Below, one piece after another: positions 57,479-64,000 of a DNA stretch of 64,000 bases. The notes under the pieces are model-generated. The model was not told where the DNA came from. It saw only the letters and a list, made by a program, of their open reading frames with translations, and searched no databases. Source of the DNA: Rubrivivax albus (GTDB lineage Bacteria; Pseudomonadota; Gammaproteobacteria; Burkholderiales; Burkholderiaceae_C); the NCBI RefSeq assembly GCF_004016515.1, contig NZ_SACT01000001.1, forward strand, positions 1,054,001 through 1,118,000, given 5' to 3'. Both the position numbers and the translations under genes were made by a program. The first letter of the stretch is position 1. The number at the start of each line of letters is the position of its first letter.

Positions 57479-58897
57479 ATGCCCCCCACCGACCTTGCCG
57501 ACTGCAGCGCCACCGAGCTGCTGCAGCTGTACCGCACGCGCGCCGCCTCCCCGGTGGAGGCCACGCGCGCCGCGCTCGACCGCATCGAGCGCCACAACCC
57601 GCGGCTGCGCGCCTTCGTGCACGTGGCCGGCGACGAGGCCATGGCCGCCGCCCGCGCCAGCGAGGCGCGCTGGCTGCGCGACGAACCCATGGGCGCGCTC
57701 GACGGCGTGCCGGCCTCGATCAAGGACCTCATCCTCACCCGCGGCTGGCCCACGCTGCGCGGCAGCCGCACGCAGGACGCCAACCAGCCCTGGGACGTGG
57801 ACGCCCCGGTGACGGCCCGCCTGCGCGAGGCCGGCGCGGTGCTGCTGGGCAAGACGTCGACACCGGAGTTCGGCTGCAAGGGCGAGACCAACTCGCCGCG
57901 CAGCGGCCTGTCGCGCAACCCCTGGGACCCGACGAAGACGCCGGGCGGCTCGTCCGGCGGCGCCGCCATCGCGGTGGCCTGCGGCATGGGGCCGATAGCC
58001 GTGGGCACCGACGGCGCCGGCAGCGTGCGCATCCCGGCGGCCTTCTGCGGCAACGTGGGCCTCAAGCCCAGTTTCGGCCGCGTGCCAGCCTACCCGCTGT
58101 CGCCCTTCGGCAGCGTGGCCCACCTGGGCCCGCACACGATGAGCGTGGCCGATGCGGCGCTGGCGCTCAACGTGATGTGCCGGCCGGATGCGCGCGACTG
58201 GACGGCGCTGCCGCCCACCGACCGCGACCACCGGCTGGGCCTGCAGGATGGCCTGGAAGGGCTGCGCATCGCGTGGTCGCCGACGCTGGGTTACGCGAAG
58301 AGCGTGCACCCGGAGGTGGCGGCCGCCTGCGCATCGGCCGTGCAGCGGCTGGCCGACGCGGGCGCGACCATCGAGGCCATCGACCCCGGCATCGAGGACC
58401 CGCTGGAGATCACCACCGGCCTGTGGTTCGTCGGCTCGTGGACGCTGTGGAACACGCTGAGCCCCGAGCAGCAGGCCGTGGCCGACCCGGACTTCCGGGC
58501 CCAGGCAGAGATCGGCGCGGGCTACAGCGCGCTGGACGTGCAGCGGCTGAACCTGCGTCGCGGCGCCCTCGGTTCGCACATGCGGCAGTTCATGCAGCGC
58601 TGGGACCTGCTGGTGACGCCGGCGGTGGCGGTGCCGGCCTTCGACGTGCGCGAGCCCGGCAGCGCAGCGATGAACCCGCAGAGCATGCTCGGCTGGACGC
58701 CCTTCAGCTACCCGTTCAACCTCACGCAGCAGCCGGCGATCACCGTGCCCTGCGGGCTGACGGCCGGGGGCCTGCCCATCGGCCTGCAGTTCGTGGGCCC
58801 GATGTTCGACGATGCCCTGGTGCTGCGAGCAGCACGTGCCTGGGAGCGGCTGCACCCGGTGCCGCGGCCGGACCTGTCGCGGCTGGAGGCGGCATGA
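57479..58897 (+). CDS. Amidase-signature hydrolase
   Basis: A 472-residue amidase with the complete triad: Lys in P-A-S-I-K-D-L (about 81), cis-Ser in P-G-G-S-S-G-G-A-A and nucleophile Ser in D-G-A-G-S-V-R-I-P-A. A GatA-like L-G-K-T-S-T-P-E-F-G precedes the signature, but no gatB/gatC is adjacent, so a catabolic amidase is more likely than a tRNA amidotransferase subunit. ATG 57479; the next gene overlaps by four bases. Confidence 0.91.
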   Translation: MPPTDLADCSATELLQLYRTRAASPVEATRAALDRIERHNPRLRAFVHVAGDEAMAAARASEARWLRDEPMGALDGVPASIKDLILTRGWPTLRGSRTQDANQPWDVDAPVTARLREAGAVLLGKTSTPEFGCKGETNSPRSGLSRNPWDPTKTPGGSSGGAAIAVACGMGPIAVGTDGAGSVRIPAAFCGNVGLKPSFGRVPAYPLSPFGSVAHLGPHTMSVADAALALNVMCRPDARDWTALPPTDRDHRLGLQDGLEGLRIAWSPTLGYAKSVHPEVAAACASAVQRLADAGATIEAIDPGIEDPLEITTGLWFVGSWTLWNTLSPEQQAVADPDFRAQAEIGAGYSALDVQRLNLRRGALGSHMRQFMQRWDLLVTPAVAVPAFDVREPGSAAMNPQSMLGWTPFSYPFNLTQQPAITVPCGLTAGGLPIGLQFVGPMFDDALVLRAARAWERLHPVPRPDLSRLEAA

Positions 58898-60399
58898 CGC
58901 GGCCGGTGCGATCGGGCGGTGGCGACCCGGCCCTGCTGCCAGCGCACGAACTGGCGCGCGGCCTGCGGCGGCGCGAGTGGTCGTCGCTGGAACTGCTGGA
59001 CCACTTTGCGGCCCGCGTCGAGCGGCTGGACGGGCGCATCAACGCGATGCCGGTGCGCGACCTGGACCGCGCGCGCGACGCGGCACGCGCGGCCGATGCG
59101 CGGCTGGCGGCCGGGCAGGTCGACGGCCCGCTGCACGGCGTGCCCATCAGCGTGAAGGAGAGCTTCAACGTCGCCGGCCTGCCGACGACCTACGGCTTCG
59201 AGGCCTTCCGCCACAACCTGGCCGCCACCGACGCCGTCACCGTGCAGCGCCTGAAGGCCGCCGGCGCCGTCGTCTTCGGCAAGACCAACGTGCCGGTCTC
59301 GCTGGCCGACTGGCAGAGCTTCAACCCGGTCTACGGCACGACGAACAACCCCTGGGACCTGGGCCGCACACCCGGCGGCTCGTCGGGCGGCTCGGCGGCG
59401 GCGCTGGCCGCCGGACTGACGGCGCTGGAACTCGGCAGCGACATCGGTGCCTCGATCCGCAACCCGGCGCACTACTGCGGCGTCTGGGGGCACAAGCCCA
59501 CCTGGGGCGTGGTGCCGCTGGTCGGCCACGAACTGGTGCCGATGGCCGATGCCGACGCCTTCGACATCGCCGTGGCCGGGCCACTGGCCCGCAGCGCGCA
59601 CGACCTGGCGCTGGCGATGGACATCCTGGCCCAGCCGCTGGACGTGACCACGCCGCTGGGCCGCCTGCCCGTGGCCTGGCGCGACCCCGGCCTGCCGCCG
59701 CGCCGCTGCCGCGTGGCGGTGCTGTTCGACGATACCGAGGCCGAGGTCGACGCCAGCGTCCAGCAGGCCCTGCGTGACCTGGTGGACTTCCTGCGCCGCG
59801 AAGGCGTGCAGGTGACCGAGGACGCGCGGCCGGTGGACAGCGCCGAGGCCAACGACGTCTACCTGCACCTGCTGCGCGCGGCCACCGGCTCGCACTACGA
59901 CGACGCCACCTACGCCCAGGTGCAGCAGCGTGCGCGGGGCTACGCCGCCGACGACCGCAGCTACGCCGCACGCCACATGCGCGGCAGCGTCTTCACGCAC
60001 CGCGACTGGGTGCGCATGGACCAGCGGCGCAGCGGGCTGCGCCGGCAGTGGGCGGCGTTCTTCGAGCGCTTCGACCTGCTGATCTGCCCGGTGGCCACGA
60101 CGCCGGCCTTCCCCCACATGCAGACCGGTGAACGCTGGGAGCGCATGATCCCGGTGGACGGGCGAGATGGGCCAACCCGCCAGCCCAGCACCGACGCCCT
60201 GTTCTGGGCTGGCTACCCAGGCATCGTTGGTGTGCCGGCCACGGCCGTGCCGCTGGGGTTGAGCCCACAGGGGCTGCCGGTGGGGGCGCAGATCGTCGGC
60301 CCGCTGTTTGCCGACCCGCTGTGCCTTCGCTTTGCGCAGTGGATCGAAGACCACTACCGCGCATTCGTGCCGCCACCGATCGCGACCGAGACTTCCTGA
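58894..60399 (+). CDS. Amidase-signature hydrolase (second of pair)
   Basis: A 501-residue amidase with Lys in P-I-S-V-K-E-S (about 86), P-G-G-S-S-G-G-S-A and Ser in D-I-G-A-S-I-R-N-P-A. A long C-terminal half contains an insertion with D-D-A-T-Y-A-Q-V-Q-Q-R-A-R-G, so it belongs to a subgroup distinct from its neighbour. Starts with an ATGA overlap, indicating translational coupling; the two enzymes may act on related amides. Confidence 0.9.
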   Translation: MTRPVRSGGGDPALLPAHELARGLRRREWSSLELLDHFAARVERLDGRINAMPVRDLDRARDAARAADARLAAGQVDGPLHGVPISVKESFNVAGLPTTYGFEAFRHNLAATDAVTVQRLKAAGAVVFGKTNVPVSLADWQSFNPVYGTTNNPWDLGRTPGGSSGGSAAALAAGLTALELGSDIGASIRNPAHYCGVWGHKPTWGVVPLVGHELVPMADADAFDIAVAGPLARSAHDLALAMDILAQPLDVTTPLGRLPVAWRDPGLPPRRCRVAVLFDDTEAEVDASVQQALRDLVDFLRREGVQVTEDARPVDSAEANDVYLHLLRAATGSHYDDATYAQVQQRARGYAADDRSYAARHMRGSVFTHRDWVRMDQRRSGLRRQWAAFFERFDLLICPVATTPAFPHMQTGERWERMIPVDGRDGPTRQPSTDALFWAGYPGIVGVPATAVPLGLSPQGLPVGAQIVGPLFADPLCLRFAQWIEDHYRAFVPPPIATETS

Positions 60400-60407
60400 C
60401 CGCTCCC

Positions 60408-61493
60408 ATGACCGACATCGTCACCGTCCATCCTGCCGCGCTCGATGCGGCCGTTCAGGCGCTGTTCCGCGCTGCCGGCAGCCACGAGGAGGAAGCGCGC
60501 CTCGCGGCGGCGCAGCTCGTCGGTGCCAACCTCACCGGCCACGACTCGCACGGCGTGGGCATGATCCCGATCTACGTCGAGATCCTGCAGGCCGGCGAGC
60601 TGCACCTCAACCGCAAGCCCGACACCGTGCTGCGGGCCGGCGCACTGACCGTGCTGGACGGCGGCATGGGCCTGGGCCAGGTGGCCGGGTTCGAGGCCAT
60701 GCAGGTGGCCATCGCAGGCGCCAAGGAACACGGCATCAGCCTCACTGGCCTGCGCATGAGCCACCACATCGGCCGCATCGGCCATTGGGCCGAACTGGCG
60801 GCAGCCGAGGGCCTGGTGTCGCTGCACTTCGTCAACGTGATCAGCACGCCGGTCGTCGCACCCTTCGGTGGCGGCGACGCGCGCCTGGTGACCAACCCGG
60901 TGGCCATCGGCGTGCCGCGGGTGGGTGCGCCGCCGCTGATCCTGGACTTCGCCACCAGCAAGCTGGCCGTGGGCAAGGTGCGCGTGGCGCTCAACAGCGG
61001 CAAGACCCTGCCGCCGGAGGTGCTGCTGGACGCCCAAGGCCGGCCGACGCAGGACCCGGCGCAGCTCTTCGCCGGCGGTGCGCTGCTGCCCTTCGGCGAC
61101 CACAAGGGCTCGGGCCTGGCGCTCATGTGCGAGATCCTGGGCTCGGCCCTGTTCGGCGGCCCGGTGCAGCACGAGGTGCCCACGCGCCGGCGCATCGTCA
61201 ACAACATGCTCACCATCGCCATCGACCCGGCCCGCCTGGGCACGCTGGACGCACTGTCGGCCGACATCGCGCGGCTGGTGGACTGGGTGCGCGCCTCGCC
61301 GGCCACCGGGGAGGGCGGCGTGCAGGTGGCGGGCGAGCCGGAACTGGCCGCGCGTGCGGCGCGCGCCGACGGCGTGCCCATCGACCGCGAGACCTGGCGC
61401 CAGCTGGAGACGGCGGCCGACACCGTCGGCCTGGGCGCGGCTGCGTGGCGCGCCGCCTGCGGGGTGTCCGGCACGGCGGACACCGCGGCCTGA
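60408..61493 (+). CDS. Ldh-family (type 2 malate/L-lactate) NAD(P)-dependent oxidoreductase
   Basis: A 361-residue dehydrogenase of the Ldh2/MDH2 superfamily (malate/ureidoglycolate/2,3-diketogulonate type). The motif T-G-H-D-S-H-G-V-G with the catalytic His is near residue 45, and the cofactor region D-H-K-G-S-G-L-A-L near residue 230 is typical. It would oxidise or reduce a 2-hydroxy/2-oxo acid. ATG 60408 lies eight bases after the amidase stop, so it probably processes the acid freed by the amidases (inference). Confidence 0.88.
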   Translation: MTDIVTVHPAALDAAVQALFRAAGSHEEEARLAAAQLVGANLTGHDSHGVGMIPIYVEILQAGELHLNRKPDTVLRAGALTVLDGGMGLGQVAGFEAMQVAIAGAKEHGISLTGLRMSHHIGRIGHWAELAAAEGLVSLHFVNVISTPVVAPFGGGDARLVTNPVAIGVPRVGAPPLILDFATSKLAVGKVRVALNSGKTLPPEVLLDAQGRPTQDPAQLFAGGALLPFGDHKGSGLALMCEILGSALFGGPVQHEVPTRRRIVNNMLTIAIDPARLGTLDALSADIARLVDWVRASPATGEGGVQVAGEPELAARAARADGVPIDRETWRQLETAADTVGLGAAAWRAACGVSGTADTAA

Positions 61494-61607
61494 ACCTGGG
61501 GTCGGCCCTTCCGGGTCAATGCGGATAAGGGCCGCCGGGTTCGCGGCCTACCATCCGGCGTGAGCCGCCATCGGCCAATCATCACACCATATGACCAAGG
61601 AGACCGC

Positions 61608-62546
61608 ATGACCCGTCGCCACACCTTCGCCACCGTCGCCGTCGCTGCCACCTTGCTCGTCGCCGGTGCGGCGCAGGCCCAGCAGCTGCGCCTGATGACC
61701 GGCCCGCAGGGCGGGTCCTGGTACCCGCTGGGCGGCGCCATCGCCAACATCGGCGAGAAGGCCGGCCTGAAGCTGCAGGTGCTGCCCGGCGCCGGCATCG
61801 CCAACGTCAAGGCCATCCAGGGCGGCAAGGCCGACATGGGCTTCGCCAACTCCATCTCCACCGTCGACGGCGTCGCCGGCCGCGCGCCCTTCACCGAGAA
61901 GGCCACCAACGTCTGCAACGTGGCCACGCTGTACCCGCAGTACTTCCAGGTGGTGGCCAATGCCGACAGCGGCGTGAACTCGCTGGCCGACCTCAAGGGC
62001 AAGGGCCTGGCGGTGCAGCCCAAGGGCAACACGGCCGAGTTCATCAGCCAGCAGGCGCTGGAGGTCTACGGCATGAAGTACGACGACATGGGCCGCGTGA
62101 GCTACGTGTCCTACACCGATGCCGTGTCGCTGATGAAGGACAACAACGCCCAGGCCTTCACGCTGGGCACCACGGTGCCGGCCTCGGCCATCATGGACCT
62201 GGCCTCGGCGCGCGACATCAAGCTCATCTCGATCCCGGACGACAAGTTCCAGGCCATGCGCAAGCTGAACCCGGGCTACACCAAGCTGGTGATCCCGGCC
62301 GGCAGCTACCCCAAGCAGACCGCCGACGTGCAGACCATCGGCTACGCCACGCACGTGATCGCGCGCTGCGACCTCGACGCCGACGCCGTCTACAAGGTGC
62401 TCAAGGGCATGGTCGACAACAAGGGTGACCTCGCCGCCATCGCCAAGGCCATGGCCAGCACCACGCCGAAGATGATGGCCGAGGACATCGGCGTGCCGCT
62501 GCACAAGGGCGCCGAGAAGTTCTACAAGGAAGCGGGCGTCCTCTGA
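61608..62546 (+). CDS. TAXI-family TRAP transporter solute-binding protein
   Basis: A 312-residue periplasmic receptor with a signal peptide (cleavage near A-Q-A-Q, residue 22) and the TAXI hallmark L-R-L-M-T-G-P-Q-G-G-S-W-Y-P-L-G-G. It feeds the fused TRAP permease that follows. ATG 61608 has AAGGAGA upstream; an in-frame GTG at 61560 would add residues before the signal peptide and is rejected. The 114 bases before it separate it from the Ldh gene and could hold a promoter, none of which I can define. Confidence 0.93.
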   Translation: MTRRHTFATVAVAATLLVAGAAQAQQLRLMTGPQGGSWYPLGGAIANIGEKAGLKLQVLPGAGIANVKAIQGGKADMGFANSISTVDGVAGRAPFTEKATNVCNVATLYPQYFQVVANADSGVNSLADLKGKGLAVQPKGNTAEFISQQALEVYGMKYDDMGRVSYVSYTDAVSLMKDNNAQAFTLGTTVPASAIMDLASARDIKLISIPDDKFQAMRKLNPGYTKLVIPAGSYPKQTADVQTIGYATHVIARCDLDADAVYKVLKGMVDNKGDLAAIAKAMASTTPKMMAEDIGVPLHKGAEKFYKEAGVL

Positions 62547-64000
62547 GCGCCGACGCCGTCGCCACGGAAGCGCCGGCCCGCGGGGGCTGGACCGCGCACA
62601 TCGTCACCGCGGTCGCGGTGGCGATGTCGGCCTTTCACCTCTGGGTGGCCTTCGTCGGGCCCCCGGAGGCGTACGTCATGCGCGGCACGCACCTGGCGTT
62701 CGCGCTGGTGCTGGCCTTCCTGGTGATGCCGGGGCTGACCGGCCGCGCCGAACGGCCGGGCTGGTTCGGCTGGGCGCTGGTGCTGGCGGCGGCGGCCTGC
62801 GCGCTGTACGCCAGCGCCAACCTCGAGTACATCCGCAACCGCATGTACTACGTCGACGACCCGGTGGTCGCCGACTACGTCTTCGGCGGCGGCCTGATCC
62901 TGCTGCTGATCGAGGCCACGCGGCGGGCGACCGGCTGGGCGCTGCCGGCCACGGCCATCGTCTTCGCGGCCTACGGGCTGACGCTGGGTGGGCAGTCGCC
63001 GGGCATCATGCTCGACCAGCTGTACCTCACCACCGAGGGCATCTTCGGCATCCCGCTGTATGTCAGCGCCACCTACGTGATGCTGTTCATCCTGTTCGGC
63101 GCCTTCGTCGAGCGCAGCGGGGCGGGGCAGCTGTTCATGGACTTCGCGCTGGCGCTGGCCGGCCACACCAGCGGCGGGCCGGCCAAGGTGGCGGTGATCA
63201 CCAGCAGCCTGTTCGGCACCGTCTCCGGCAGCGCGGTGGCCAACGTGATGACCACCGGCACCTTCACGATCCCGCTGATGAAGCGCAGCGGCTACCGGCC
63301 GGCCTTCTCCGGTGCGGTGGAGGCGGTGGCGTCCACCGGCGGCCAGCTGATGCCGCCGATCATGGGCGCGGCGGCCTTCGTGATGGCCGAGTTCCTGGGC
63401 GTGAGCTACCTGAAGGTGGCCGCCTTCGCGCTGCTGCCGGCGGTTCTGTACTACCTGGCCGTGTTCATGGCGGTGCACTTCGAGGCCCGCCGCATCGGCC
63501 TGAAGGGCCTGCCCAAGGCCGACCTGCCGCGCCTGAAGCAGGTGCTGACCGAGCGTGGCCACCTGTTCCTGCCGCTGGTCATCATCATCGGCGTGCTGCT
63601 CTCCGGCCGCAGTGCCGCCTTCGCGGCGCTGGTGGGCACGTTGTCCGTGGTGCCCACCACCTGGCTGCGGGCCAGCACGCGCCACACCTTCACGCCGCAG
63701 GTCGTGCTGCAGGCGCTGGAGGCCGGTGCGCGCAACACCATTGTCGTGGCGCTGGCCTGCGCCTGCGCCGGCATCGTCATCGGCACCATCACGCTCACCG
63801 GCCTGGGCCTGAGCTTCACCGGAGTGGTGCTGGCGCTGTCGCAGAACTCGCTGATCCTGGCGCTGCTGCTGACCATGCTGGCCGGCATCCTGCTGGGCAT
63901 GGGCCTGCCCACCACGCCAGCCTACATCGTGCAGGTGGCCCTGCTGGTGCCGGCACTGGTGAAGCTGGGCGTGGCGGTGGAGGCGGCGCACCTTTTCGTG
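62543..64000 (+). CDS. TRAP transporter fused permease (DctQM), 3'-truncated by window edge
   Basis: The frame is open to the window end (486 codons). The N-terminal part resembles the small DctQ-like region and G-I-F-G-I-P-L-Y-V-S-A-T-Y-V, S-G-G-P-A-K-V-A-V-I-T-S-S-L-F-G-T-V-S-G-S-A-V-A-N and P-P-I-M-G-A-A-A-F are diagnostic of TAXI-type DctM. No ATG/GTG/TTG precedes the N-terminal segment: a CTG at 62543 overlaps the receptor's stop (CTGA) and reads L-S-A-D-A-V-A-T-E; GTG 62618 is the first conventional start. Substrate is a carboxylate or similar anion. Confidence 0.9.
   Translation, partial: MSADAVATEAPARGGWTAHIVTAVAVAMSAFHLWVAFVGPPEAYVMRGTHLAFALVLAFLVMPGLTGRAERPGWFGWALVLAAAACALYASANLEYIRNRMYYVDDPVVADYVFGGGLILLLIEATRRATGWALPATAIVFAAYGLTLGGQSPGIMLDQLYLTTEGIFGIPLYVSATYVMLFILFGAFVERSGAGQLFMDFALALAGHTSGGPAKVAVITSSLFGTVSGSAVANVMTTGTFTIPLMKRSGYRPAFSGAVEAVASTGGQLMPPIMGAAAFVMAEFLGVSYLKVAAFALLPAVLYYLAVFMAVHFEARRIGLKGLPKADLPRLKQVLTERGHLFLPLVIIIGVLLSGRSAAFAALVGTLSVVPTTWLRASTRHTFTPQVVLQALEAGARNTIVVALACACAGIVIGTITLTGLGLSFTGVVLALSQNSLILALLLTMLAGILLGMGLPTTPAYIVQVALLVPALVKLGVAVEAAHLFV

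Noticed and set aside
55907-58855. Long frame extending the M81 copy 2 gene upstream across the divergent amidase
   Set aside because: The extra N-terminal part is antisense to the amidase and has no domain; ATG 57385 has a ribosome site and the family's M-R-L-V-I-A-Q-M start.

Overview
The window is a gene-dense, very GC-rich stretch of a betaproteobacterial chromosome, most probably a Burkholderiales member of the Rubrivivax/Ideonella/Leptothrix (Sphaerotilaceae-Comamonadaceae) type. This placement rests on rpsF-priB-rpsR-rplI gene order, a C-type H-NS-like protein, several tripartite (TctC) and TAXI receptor proteins, a lysine/alanine-rich N-terminal extension on RpoD, and a GC-rich interspersed repeat typical of that group. 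It is inferred from gene content, without phylogeny. No rRNA, tRNA, CRISPR array, insertion sequence, prophage or conjugation gene was seen. No gap between genes exceeds 300 bases; the longest is the 268 bases between rpoD and dnaG.

Layout. 1-5652 (+): 3' part of ppsA, a small membrane protein coupled to a TPR protein, and a two-gene sodium/solute symporter (DUF4212 plus a VC_2705-type carrier with an EF-hand loop). 5808-8901 (+): ribosomal proteins S6, PriB, S18 and L9, a strong terminator, then dnaB. 8932-10032 (+): a PA0069-type radical SAM protein whose start codon abuts a near-consensus LexA box. 9989-13431 (-): two tandem paralogues, each a degenerate receiver domain fused to TPRs. 13549-17413 (-): grpE-dnaK-dnaJ, with sigma-32 promoters before grpE and before dnaK. 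17495-20054 (-): tctD-tctE-hslR, divergent from the tctCBA tricarboxylate transporter (20168-23158, +).

23191-28120 (-): rpoD, a vestige of an RpoD-like tail, then an FHA-adenylate cyclase, a single-domain response regulator and hemH. 28389-36536 (-): argA, yggX, a ferric-iron binding protein behind a Fur box, an H-NS-like protein, a MASE1-PAS-GGDEF-EAL protein and dnaG, the last two overlapping. 36592-40957 (+): a glyoxalase-fold protein and hrpA. 40917-42398 (-): an amidase.

42578-64000 is the accessory, catabolic part. A plus-strand operon encodes a complete Dpp/Opp-type peptide importer interleaved with an N-acyl-D-amino-acid deacylase, an M81 (MlrC-like) metallopeptidase and an EamA exporter. 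Converging on it is a minus-strand operon with a second M81 peptidase, a YtcJ-like amidohydrolase, a CobW metallochaperone-type GTPase, a TauD dioxygenase and an alpha/beta hydrolase. Divergent from that lie two amidases, an Ldh-type oxidoreductase and a TAXI-TRAP transporter that runs off the window. The two M81-containing operons facing each other are the best candidate here for an uncharacterised pathway, presumably uptake and breakdown of N-capped, D-residue-containing or cyclic peptides and amides.
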